This document shows, one piece after another, positions 1-5,190 of a DNA stretch of 5,915 nucleotides. The stretch covers positions 1 to 5,915 of the forward strand of contig DYCA01000062.1 of NCBI GenBank assembly GCA_019418305.1, read 5' to 3'. The DNA is from Clostridiales bacterium. Lineage in GTDB: Bacteria; Bacillota; Clostridia; Oscillospirales; Butyricicoccaceae. The position numbers were made by a program, and so were the translations under genes. The notes under the pieces are model-generated. The model saw nothing but the letters and a program-made list of their open reading frames with translations. It had not been told where the DNA came from and ran no database searches. Each line of letters begins with the position of its first letter. The first letter of the stretch is position 1.

Positions 1-20
1 TTATGATACAAATTTTTTAT

Positions 21-41
21 ATATTTAGCAATACTAAATAT
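21..41. promoter_or_regulatory. Candidate PadR operator palindrome
   Basis: An 8-bp perfect inverted repeat, ATATTTAG (21-28) and CTAAATAT (34-41), is separated by 5 nt. Its right arm ends on the first base of the -35 hexamer. A further half-site TTAGTAT (63-69) is the exact reverse complement of ATACTAA (31-37) and lies on the -10 region. PadR proteins bind dyad-symmetric AT-rich sites at their own promoters, so this is the natural autoregulatory operator. The symmetry is seen; the binding is inferred. Confidence 0.5.
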
Positions 42-72
42 TGACAAGATAAAAACAAGCTGTTAGTATAAT
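41..72 (+). promoter_or_regulatory. Sigma-A-type promoter of the padR operon
   Basis: A consensus -35 TTGACA lies at 41-46. Two overlapping -10 candidates follow: TAGTAT (64-69) at the ideal 17-nt spacing, and the consensus TATAAT (67-72) at a long 20-nt spacing. The first keeps the key T, A and final T positions. Either would start transcription at about 76-80, leaving a leader of about 20 nt before the ATG at 98. Confidence 0.7.
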
Positions 73-97
73 ATCAACAAACATGTTTGGTGGCATC

Positions 98-475
98 ATG
101 AAAAAAGAAAGCAAATCCACCAAGGAAAGCGGCCACTCCTTCGAGGATTACTTTAAACGTGCAGTCAATCCGCTGCTTGTACTCTTGCTGCTCTCCGAGC
201 GGCCAATGTATGTATATGAAATGGCACATGAATTGGAAAAGCGCAGCGCCGGCCAATACGCTATTTCGCTGCTCTATCCGGTTATTTATCGCCTTTCATC
301 ACAGGGGTTTGTGCGCGAAGGCCAAAAAGCAATTTCAGACGATAACCGTGTCCGCCAATATTACGAAATCACCCCCGATGGGATAACGTATTTGCAACAG
401 ATAGAGGATGTTTACGATAAGATGTCCCAAGCGGTACAGCAGATTCGTCGTGTCAGTGGGGAGGATAAAGTATGA
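98..475 (+). CDS. PadR-family transcriptional repressor
   Basis: This is a 125-aa winged-helix regulator. Residues about 24-100 match the PadR N-terminal domain: a first helix with NPLLVLLLLSERPMYVYEM (the usual family form is close to ILxLLxxgPMYGYEI), then LYPVIYRLSSQGFV (recognition helix) and a wing ending in RQYYEITPDGITYL. The rest (to 125) is a short helical tail, so it belongs to the small PadR subfamily with little C-terminal domain. The ATG at 98 is preferred over the in-frame ATG at 83. GGTGG (89-93) sits just before 98, whereas 83 has no ribosome site and would lie only a few bases from the transcription start. The stop overlaps the next start (ATGA, 472-475), so the two are translationally coupled. 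It probably represses its own operon through the palindrome at 21-41. The ligand is unknown. The family call is firm; the target is inferred. Confidence 0.9.
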   Translation: MKKESKSTKESGHSFEDYFKRAVNPLLVLLLLSERPMYVYEMAHELEKRSAGQYAISLLYPVIYRLSSQGFVREGQKAISDDNRVRQYYEITPDGITYLQQIEDVYDKMSQAVQQIRRVSGEDKV

Positions 476-867
476 CGGCAGCAAAAGCCGTGCACCGTTA
501 TGTGCGCGCGGTTTCCCGCAGGCTGATCTGTTCCGGAGCAACCAGTTCCAGATTGCTGGACGGGCTGCAACAGGAATTATTGGCTTATCCCATGCTGTCT
601 TATGAGGAGTTATGCGTAAAAATCGGAACGCCGGAGCAGACAGCGGAGCAGCTGATGGAAACTATCAGCGAATCGGAGATTGCCTGTGCGCGTCGTAAGC
701 GTCGCTTGGCGCTTGGATTGCTCATTTTGATTCCGCTGGTGATTGCACTGGTGTTCGTTGCGTATTATATTCATTCACAGCAAGTAATGCGTAATGACTT
801 CTATGTCAAGGAACAAACTACATCATCAACCAATCGTGTTGTTTCTGATGGAATGTTAGAAGATTAG
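472..867 (+). CDS. PadR-associated one-TM membrane protein (HAAS/DUF1700-like)
   Basis: This is a 131-aa protein translated from the ATGA overlap with padR, with ribosome site GGGGAGG (458-464). Residues 1-70 are predicted soluble and helical. The layout 'ELLAYPMLSYEELCVKIGTPEQTAEQL' (about 35-61) resembles the HAAS/DUF1700-like domains commonly encoded next to PadR genes, in which helices precede a 'lG.Pe..A..l' segment. A basic stretch ARRKRR (72-78) is followed by one strongly hydrophobic segment (about 79-100) and a polar tail (101-131), so the N-terminus should be cytoplasmic and the tail outside. In such gene pairs the membrane protein is thought to act with the PadR regulator in sensing envelope state. 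That role is inference here. The order regulator, membrane protein, secreted protein suggests one functional module. Exact Pfam membership could not be confirmed. Confidence 0.75.
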   Translation: MTAAKAVHRYVRAVSRRLICSGATSSRLLDGLQQELLAYPMLSYEELCVKIGTPEQTAEQLMETISESEIACARRKRRLALGLLILIPLVIALVFVAYYIHSQQVMRNDFYVKEQTTSSTNRVVSDGMLED

Positions 868-880
868 CAAGGTGGTTTAT

Positions 881-1312
881 ATGAAAAAAATTATTACAGC
901 AGTTCTTTCCGTACTGATGCTGTTTACTTTGACAATCCCTGCGTTTGCAGCAAATGAGGATGATTTTACAATCGTTGATTATGGCGATGGATATTACCTG
1001 AAGGTATCCACTGTCGATACCCCATCGCCGCTCACCATTTACGAAAAATCGATTACCCGCAAAGCCGACGCCTACCACGGAAGCACCTATATTGGAACCT
1101 TTTACTTGAATGGGACGTTTCAATATGATACGGTACGGGCGAAGGCCGTAGCAGATAGCTGGTCTGCCTCCTCGTCGTATGGATATTCCGGTGATTCGTG
1201 GTGCACGGGCGCATCGGTAAAGGGCAAATGCACATTCAATTATGCAGGCGGCAAAACCTATACCATTACGATGACCTGCGATAAAAACGGCAATATATCC
1301 TATACACAGTAA
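881..1312 (+). CDS. Secreted small protein of unknown function
   Basis: This is a 143-aa protein. The ATG at 881 is chosen because AAGGTGG (869-875) is placed 5 nt upstream; the in-frame GTG at 872 lies inside that ribosome site. It has a classical Sec signal peptide: MKK, a hydrophobic core (about 5-19) and an AFA-A cleavage site after residue 23. The mature part (about 120 aa) is rich in Tyr, Ser, Thr, Gly and Asp, with alternating patterns suggesting a beta-rich fold (IGTFYLNGTFQYD at 71-83, TYTITMTCDKNGNIS at 126-140). It has three cysteines (108, 117, 133). There is no LPXTG motif, lipobox or C-terminal anchor, so it is likely released or wall-associated. It lies 13 nt after the preceding gene in the same operon and is followed by a terminator. 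I do not recognise the family with confidence. The left-end operon is AT-richer than the genes to its right. Confidence 0.8.
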   Translation: MKKIITAVLSVLMLFTLTIPAFAANEDDFTIVDYGDGYYLKVSTVDTPSPLTIYEKSITRKADAYHGSTYIGTFYLNGTFQYDTVRAKAVADSWSASSSYGYSGDSWCTGASVKGKCTFNYAGGKTYTITMTCDKNGNISYTQ

Positions 1313-1349
1313 CCCAGTTTATTTCTTCATTTCTTTTCATTTTTTATGG

Positions 1350-1394
1350 GAAATCCCACTCAAGACAACGTGCTTGGGTGGGATTTCGCATTTT
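1350..1394 (+). terminator. Rho-independent terminator of the padR operon
   Basis: A 15-bp stem has arms 1350-1364 (GAAATCCCACTCAAG) and 1373-1387 (CTTGGGTGGGATTTC), with one T-G wobble and an 8-nt loop. A short TTTT run (1391-1394) follows after three bases. The stem is strong but the U-tract is modest. A second T7 run at 1422-1428 may help release. Confidence 0.75.
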
Positions 1395-1436
1395 GGTCGC
1401 AATTGCGTTAGCGATGGCTACTTTTTTTGCTTCGAA

Positions 1437-1465
1437 TTGCGATATGCACCAGACTGTGGTACAAT
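1437..1465 (+). promoter_or_regulatory. Extended -10 promoter of the DUF1294-CDF operon
   Basis: TTGCGA (1437-1442) and TACAAT (1460-1465) are separated by exactly 17 nt. A TG dinucleotide at 1457-1458 forms an extended -10 (TGG-TACAAT). The predicted start is near 1472, giving a leader of about 20 nt before the ATG at 1493. Confidence 0.75.
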
Positions 1466-1492
1466 AGAAAGAAAATTTCGCCGGAGGAGGGC

Positions 1493-1786
1493 ATGCCGGA
1501 CGTGCAGCGCGTATTATACTATTTTATTGCGGTCAGCGTGATTGGCGCGGCCGTCTGCATTTATGACAAACTTGCTGCACGCAGCGGCTGGCAGCGTGTG
1601 CCCGAGCGCACGCTGTTTTTCTGGGCGCTGGTCGGCGGCGGACCGGGCGTGTACCTGACCATGCTGCTCATTCGTCATAAAACGCTCCACCGCAGTTTTA
1701 TGTGGGGCATTCCGGCGATTATGGTATTGCAGATTGCAATATTGATTGGTATTTATAACATTTTGTATTCGAGGGGATTGTTATGA
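1493..1786 (+). CDS. DUF1294 family small membrane protein
   Basis: This is a 97-aa integral membrane protein. The ATG at 1493 is chosen because GGAGGAGG (1483-1490) precedes it and the promoter at 1437-1465 would delete an upstream TTG start at 1427. Hydrophobic segments lie at about 6-23, 40-60 and 70-93. The family signature is plain: YDK (24-26), then WQRVPERTLFFWALVGGGPG (33-52), then an M-x-L-x-RHKT motif (57-64) and F-x-x-GIP (69-74). These match the conserved 'RiPE..Ll..al.GG..G...gm...rHKt....F..giP' pattern of DUF1294. The biochemical function is unknown; members occur alone or fused to cold-shock domains. Its stop overlaps the CDF start (ATGA), so the two proteins are made together. 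A link to metal homeostasis is inferred only from that coupling. Confidence 0.9.
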   Translation: MPDVQRVLYYFIAVSVIGAAVCIYDKLAARSGWQRVPERTLFFWALVGGGPGVYLTMLLIRHKTLHRSFMWGIPAIMVLQIAILIGIYNILYSRGLL

Positions 1787-2949
1787 CCAAAGCATTGGTC
1801 CGTTGGTTCATCCATGATGCGGATAATACAAAGGATGCGCGCGTGCGTGAGCGATACGGCATTTTGTCCGGCGCGGTGGGCATTGCGTGCAACGTGTTTC
1901 TGTTTGTGCTCAAGCTGGTAATCGGCCTGCTGACCGGATCGATATCGATTGCAGCGGACGCATTCAACAATCTGTCCGATGGGCTGTCCTGTCTGATTTC
2001 GATTGTGGGCTTTAAGGTGTCGGGCAAGGCGCCGGATGCAAAGCATCCGTTTGGCTACGGCCGCACGGAGTACATCGCGGGCCTGATTGTGGCGTTTATC
2101 ATCGTGCTGGTGGGCTTTGAGTTCCTCAAGACCTCGTTCGATCGCATCATCCACCCCGAACCGGTGGCGTTTTCGGTCGTGCTGCTGGTGATTCTGGCAG
2201 TATCCATGCTGGTAAAGCTGTGGATGGGCGCGTTTAATTCCTCCATTGGCCGCCGGATCGAATCTCCGGTGCTCATGGCGGCGGGACAGGACAGCCGTAA
2301 CGACGTGATTACCACCTCGGTGGTGGTCATCGGCATGATTGCGGGCCGCTTCACCACCCTGCCGGTGGACGGCTATGTCGGCGTGCTGGTAGCGCTGTTT
2401 ATCCTCTGGGCAGGCATCGGCATTGTGCGCGACACGGTTGCGCCGCTGCTCGGCGAAGCGGCTGACCCGGAGGTTGCGCGCCGCATCGAGGAGATTGTGC
2501 GGGAATCTGATTATATTGTCGGTGTGCACGACCTGATTATTCACAACTACGGCGCGGGCCGTTCGCTGGCTTCGCTGCATGCCGAGGTGCCGAGCGACTC
2601 GGACTTTGTCGCGGTGCATGAGGTGATCGACGAAGCGGAAAAGCGCGTCTGGCAGCGCACGGGCGTGTATCTGGTCATTCATATGGACCCGATTGACGTG
2701 AACAACGAGCATGTCGCCGCGCTGCGCGAGCAGGTGGATAGTGTGCTGCGGGGTATTGACGAAAATCTGTCCATGCACGATTTCCGCGTGGTGGATGGGG
2801 AGCGGCAAATCAATCTGATTTTCGATGTGGTTGTGCCGTTTACCTATGATGAAAAGGGCAAGCGTGAGCTGATGATGCAGATTTACGACCGGCTCAAGGA
2901 GATTGACACGCGGTATAATCCGGTTGTGACGCTGGACCACCAAATGTGA
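1783..2949 (+). CDS. Cation diffusion facilitator, probable Mn2+-type, with extended C-terminus
   Basis: This is a 388-aa metal/proton antiporter of the cytoplasmic membrane. It starts at the ATGA overlap with the DUF1294 gene, with GAGGGG at 1771-1776. Six hydrophobic segments lie at about 26-50, 54-76, 94-117, 126-148, 163-187 and 194-214. The transport site is visible: SISIAADAFNNLSDG in TM2 gives N62 and D66, and GQDSRND in TM5 gives D170 and D174. Zinc CDFs usually carry H/D at these positions; an N-D-D-D set is closer to the manganese-type branch (streptococcal MntE-like), so Mn2+ efflux is favoured but unproven. HPFGYGRTEY (88-97) is the conserved loop before TM3. Residues about 225-302 are the usual dimerising cytoplasmic domain (GVHDLIIHNYG, SLHAEVP, VIHMDP). 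Residues 304-388 add a second alpha/beta segment (MHDFRVVDG, NLIFDVVVPF), making it about 90 aa longer than FieF-type proteins. The family call is firm. Confidence 0.95.
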   Translation: MTKALVRWFIHDADNTKDARVRERYGILSGAVGIACNVFLFVLKLVIGLLTGSISIAADAFNNLSDGLSCLISIVGFKVSGKAPDAKHPFGYGRTEYIAGLIVAFIIVLVGFEFLKTSFDRIIHPEPVAFSVVLLVILAVSMLVKLWMGAFNSSIGRRIESPVLMAAGQDSRNDVITTSVVVIGMIAGRFTTLPVDGYVGVLVALFILWAGIGIVRDTVAPLLGEAADPEVARRIEEIVRESDYIVGVHDLIIHNYGAGRSLASLHAEVPSDSDFVAVHEVIDEAEKRVWQRTGVYLVIHMDPIDVNNEHVAALREQVDSVLRGIDENLSMHDFRVVDGERQINLIFDVVVPFTYDEKGKRELMMQIYDRLKEIDTRYNPVVTLDHQM

Positions 2950-2954
2950 GTGAT

Positions 2955-3095
2955 TCGATGAAAGCGTACAGCTTTCATCGAGGGGCGCTGCCGCGCGATG
3001 CGCGGACATCGCCTATGCGCGATTTTGCGCGCCAATACGGCACACAAAATCGCTTCCTTGTATCAAATTCCGAGGCGCATGTCCTCGGATTTGAT
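2955..3095 (+). ncRNA. Hairpin array in the CDF 3' region (candidate structured RNA or REP-like element)
   Basis: The 300-nt gap between the CDF gene and pyrC holds no credible gene but is packed with inverted repeats. A perfect 11-bp stem lies at 2955-2965/2971-2981 with a 5-nt loop. CCGCGC/GCGCGG lies at 2991-2996/3000-3005, overlapped by an alternative GCGATG/CATCGC (2995-3000/3007-3012). GCGATTTTG/CAAAATCGC lies at 3019-3027/3045-3053 and encloses GCC/GGC (3031-3033/3039-3041). A 13-bp stem with one bulged T lies at 3062-3075/3083-3095. The terminator at 3097 follows directly. It could be an mRNA 3'-end stabiliser, a processed small RNA or a dispersed palindromic repeat. The pairings are seen; function is unknown. 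Confidence 0.5.
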
Positions 3096-3096
3096 G

Positions 3097-3122
3097 AAAA
3101 AGCCTGCAATCGCAGGCTTTTT
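3097..3122. terminator. Strong bidirectional rho-independent terminator
   Basis: A perfect 11-bp stem AAAAAGCCTGC (3097-3107) and GCAGGCTTTTT (3112-3122) closes a 4-nt AATC loop. The A-run on one arm and T-run on the other make it functional in both orientations. It ends the DUF1294-CDF transcript before the pyrC promoter. Confidence 0.92.
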
Positions 3123-3163
3123 CTGTTTTATATGCGGCTGATGGCGCGGAAAAGGAGGATGCC

Positions 3164-3192
3164 TTGCGGCGCGGAAGGGGGCATGATACAAT
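3164..3192 (+). promoter_or_regulatory. Extended -10 promoter of pyrC
   Basis: TTGCGG (3164-3169), a 17-nt spacer and TACAAT (3187-3192) with TG at 3184-3185 (TGA-TACAAT). The predicted start near 3199 gives a leader of about 50 nt. Because the promoter lies downstream of the terminator at 3097-3122, that terminator cannot be a pyrC attenuator for this transcript. Confidence 0.75.
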
Positions 3193-3207
3193 AAAGAAAG
3201 AGAATCG

Positions 3208-3223
3208 CCGCCCCGGCGGGCGG
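3208..3223 (+). promoter_or_regulatory. GC-rich hairpin in the pyrC leader
   Basis: A 6-bp all-GC stem CCGCCC (3208-3213) and GGGCGG (3218-3223) closes a CGGC loop, about 9 nt after the predicted start and 15 nt before the GGAGG ribosome site. It may protect the 5' end. I do not see a PyrR-type binding loop, and no T-run follows, so attenuation is not supported. Confidence 0.4.
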
Positions 3224-3249
3224 ACATCCTATCTCACGGAGGTTTTTCT

Positions 3250-4518
3250 ATGCTGCTGATTCAAAACGGTCGGGTGCTGGACCCATATACCGGCGTGGAT
3301 GCGACGCGCGATGTGCTCATCGGGGATGACGGCATAATCGCTGCGGTGCAGCCGCACATCGACGCGCCTGCGGGCTGCGAGGTATACGATGCGGCGGGGC
3401 TGACGGTTTCGCCCGGCTTTGTGGACGGGCATGTGCATTTCCGCGACCCCGGTCAGACGCAAAAAGAGGACGTGCTGACCGGCGCGGCGGCCGCTGCCGC
3501 GGGCGGTTACGCAACCGTCATTTGCATGGCGAACACGCTGCCGACCTGTGATACGCCTGAAATCATCCGTTATGTGACCGACAAGGCGAAGAATTGCCCG
3601 GTCGAGGTGCTCCAGGCGGGCGCAGTGACAAAGGGCCTGAAAGGGCAGGAGCTGACCGATTTTGACGCGCTGACCGCTGCGGGCGCGCCCTGTCTGACCG
3701 ATGACGGCATCAACCTCACTTCGGCGGGGCTGTGCCGCACGGCGATGGAGCAGGCCGCTGCGCGCGACATCCTGCTGTCCTTCCATGAGGAGGAGCCGTC
3801 GCTCGTGCCGTCTCCCGGCGTCAATTACGGCTCGGCGGCGGCAAAGCAATTCGGCGTACCCGGCGCGATGGCTGCGGCGGAAACCGCAATGATTGCGCGC
3901 GATATCGCGCTGGCGCTCGATACCGGTGCGCGCGTGGTGTTTCAGCATGTCTCCTGCGGGCAGTCGGTTGCGCTCATTCGCGCGGGCAAGGCGCTTGGCG
4001 CGCGCGTCTATGCCGAGGTCACACCGCACCATCTGAGCCTGACTGAGGACGACGTACCTGTGCACGGCACCTATGCGCGTATGAATCCTCCGCTGCGCCG
4101 GGAGGCCGACCGACAGGCATTGATAGAAGGGCTGCGCGACGGTACCATTGATATGATTGCCACCGACCATGCGCCGCATACCACAGAGGAAAAAGCGCGC
4201 GAATTTGCCAAAGCGCCGAGCGGCATCACGGGGCTGGAAACTGCGTTTTCCGTGTGCAATACCTATCTGGTGAAAACCGGCCAGCTGACGCCTCTGCAGC
4301 TCATCGACAAAATGAGCAAAGCGCCTGCGGAGATTTACGGCTTAACCGGCCGCGCGGTGGTGGAGGGTAATTTTGCCCGTCTGGTGCTGCTGGATTGGGA
4401 GCAGGAAAACGTATATCAAACGTATCAATCCAAAGCGGTGAACACACCGTATACCGGCATGCCGCTGACCGGCGCGCCGCGTGCCATCGTCACGGGGGCT
4501 TGCGTTACCGCCCGCTGA
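3250..4518 (+). CDS. pyrC: Dihydroorotase
   Basis: This is a 422-aa amidohydrolase that cyclises N-carbamoyl-L-aspartate to L-dihydroorotate, the third step of de novo pyrimidine synthesis in the cytoplasm. Length and motifs match the Bacillus-type (type I) enzyme of about 425 aa. GFVDGHVHFRDPG (56-68) gives metal ligands H61 and H63 and substrate-binding R65. MANTLPTCDTP (93-103), LTDDG (D151, the probable bridging acid), FHEEE (H179), FQHVS (H233), MNPPLR (278-283) and ATDHAPHT (D306, catalytic) follow. AFSVCNTYLV, APAEIYGL and NTPYTG are also family-typical. The start has GGAGG (3238-3242) 7 nt upstream. It is not next to other pyr genes here and has its own promoter. No clear terminator follows, so some transcripts may run into spoVT. 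No key residue is missing; one small departure is Phe-His-Glu-Glu where relatives often have His-Cys-Glu. Confidence 0.96.
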   Translation: MLLIQNGRVLDPYTGVDATRDVLIGDDGIIAAVQPHIDAPAGCEVYDAAGLTVSPGFVDGHVHFRDPGQTQKEDVLTGAAAAAAGGYATVICMANTLPTCDTPEIIRYVTDKAKNCPVEVLQAGAVTKGLKGQELTDFDALTAAGAPCLTDDGINLTSAGLCRTAMEQAAARDILLSFHEEEPSLVPSPGVNYGSAAAKQFGVPGAMAAAETAMIARDIALALDTGARVVFQHVSCGQSVALIRAGKALGARVYAEVTPHHLSLTEDDVPVHGTYARMNPPLRREADRQALIEGLRDGTIDMIATDHAPHTTEEKAREFAKAPSGITGLETAFSVCNTYLVKTGQLTPLQLIDKMSKAPAEIYGLTGRAVVEGNFARLVLLDWEQENVYQTYQSKAVNTPYTGMPLTGAPRAIVTGACVTAR

Positions 4519-4521
4519 CGA

Positions 4522-4561
4522 CAAAAATTGCCTATGCGCGTCAAAAATTGCCAGAATTGCC
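4522..4561 (+). repeat. AATTGCC direct-repeat cluster upstream of spoVT
   Basis: CAAAAATTGCC occurs twice (4522-4532 and 4542-4552), exactly 20 bp apart, or about two helical turns. The core AATTGCC recurs at 4555-4561, directly before the sigma-G -35. Same-face spacing next to a promoter suggests binding of a regulator. SpoVT itself, which autoregulates in Bacillus subtilis, is one candidate. The repeats are seen; the role is inferred. Confidence 0.5.
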
Positions 4562-4564
4562 GCC

Positions 4565-4593
4565 GTATAATGCGCCGCGTTCCAGTCATACTA
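4565..4593 (+). promoter_or_regulatory. Sigma-G (forespore) promoter of spoVT
   Basis: GTATA (4565-4569), a 17-nt spacer and CATACTA (4587-4593) match the sigma-G consensus as I know it (-35 G-H-A-T-R, -10 C-A-T-A-H-T-A). This is the expected sigma factor, since spoVT is a forespore sigma-G gene in B. subtilis. Transcription would start near 4600, about 34 nt before the ATG. A TATAAT at 4566-4571 overlaps the -35 but lacks a matching upstream hexamer. Confidence 0.8.
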
Positions 4594-4633
4594 CCTGTAC
4601 AACCAGAAATTGCGTATGGGAGGGAACGCGTAA

Positions 4634-5176
4634 ATGAAGGCAACCGGCATTGTGCGCCGTATTGATGATTTGGGTCGTGTGGTCATTCCGAAGGAAATCC
4701 GCCGCACCTTGCGTATCCGCGAGGGCGATCCGCTGGAGATTTTTACCGACCGCGACGGCGAAGTGATTTTCAAGAAGTATTCCCCGATGGGGGAAATGGG
4801 CGCGTTGGCAGGCGAACTGGCTGAGGCGCTCGCCCGCACAGCAGGAATGAGCTGTGCAATCTGCGACCGCGACGCGGTCATTGCCGCGGCAGGCGGCGCG
4901 AAAAAGGATATCCTTGAAAAACGCATCTCCGCCGAGCTGGAGCAGCTGATGGAACAGCGCGTGGTTTATGAGCGTGGCGTGGACGAAGCACCCGAGCTGA
5001 CGGTATCCGATCACGACGCTTATAATGTGGTCGTGGCGGTACCCATTATCACCGAAGGGGACGTCAGCGGCTGCGTGGTATATGTCAGCGAGGATGAAAG
5101 CACGTCGGCAACCGAGGTGACGGTCAAGCTGTGCCAGACCGCCGCCCAGTTTATGGCCAGACGCGTGGCGGTATAA
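4634..5176 (+). CDS. spoVT: Stage V sporulation protein T, AbrB-family regulator
   Basis: This is a 180-aa transcription factor that adjusts sigma-G-dependent gene expression in the forespore and so spore coat and germination properties. Residues 1-50 are the AbrB swapped-hairpin DNA-binding domain and appear nearly identical to B. subtilis SpoVT (about 178 aa): KATGIVRRIDDLGRVVIPKE, then RRTLRIREGDPLEIF and KKYSP. Residues about 55-178 form the GAF-like C-terminal domain (CAICDRDAVIAAAGG, a KKDIL helix, AYNVVVAVPIITEGDVSGCVVYVS, then a final TAAQFMARR helix). As usual, the C-terminal half is less conserved; its ligand is unknown. The start is set by GGGAGGG (4618-4624) and by the universal MKATG N-terminus. 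It is driven by the sigma-G promoter at 4565-4593. Its presence is good evidence for a spore former. Confidence 0.97.
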   Translation: MKATGIVRRIDDLGRVVIPKEIRRTLRIREGDPLEIFTDRDGEVIFKKYSPMGEMGALAGELAEALARTAGMSCAICDRDAVIAAAGGAKKDILEKRISAELEQLMEQRVVYERGVDEAPELTVSDHDAYNVVVAVPIITEGDVSGCVVYVSEDESTSATEVTVKLCQTAAQFMARRVAV

Positions 5177-5190
5177 GGGGGCGGCGCAGC

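Noticed and set aside
1396..1428. Second terminator at the T7 run (TAGC-GATG-GCTA stem, 1409-1420)
   Set aside because: The stem is only 4-5 bp; at most it assists the main terminator at 1350-1394.
2903..2919. TTGACA and TATAAT near the end of the CDF gene
   Set aside because: They are only 5 nt apart, so they cannot form one promoter, and neither has a partner at 16-18 nt.
1753..3009. 418-aa open frame on the minus strand over the CDF gene
   Set aside because: It is exactly antisense to a well-conserved transporter in a GC-rich region; the translation is His/Arg/Asn-rich without domains.
3062..3122. PyrR- or uracil-type attenuator for pyrC
   Set aside because: No PyrR binding-loop consensus was seen, no anti-terminator partner for the terminator arm, and a good promoter lies downstream of the terminator.
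2946..3194. 82-codon + strand frame in the CDF-pyrC gap
   Set aside because: GTG start without ribosome site; it reads through five hairpins, a terminator and the pyrC promoter.
3229..4179. 316-aa minus-strand frame over pyrC
   Set aside because: Antisense shadow of dihydroorotase; Arg/His-rich, no recognisable motif or ribosome site.
4566..4571. TATAAT as a vegetative spoVT promoter
   Set aside because: No -35-like hexamer at 16-18 nt upstream (TTGCCA is 12 nt away) and no TG extension; it overlaps the better-supported sigma-G -35.
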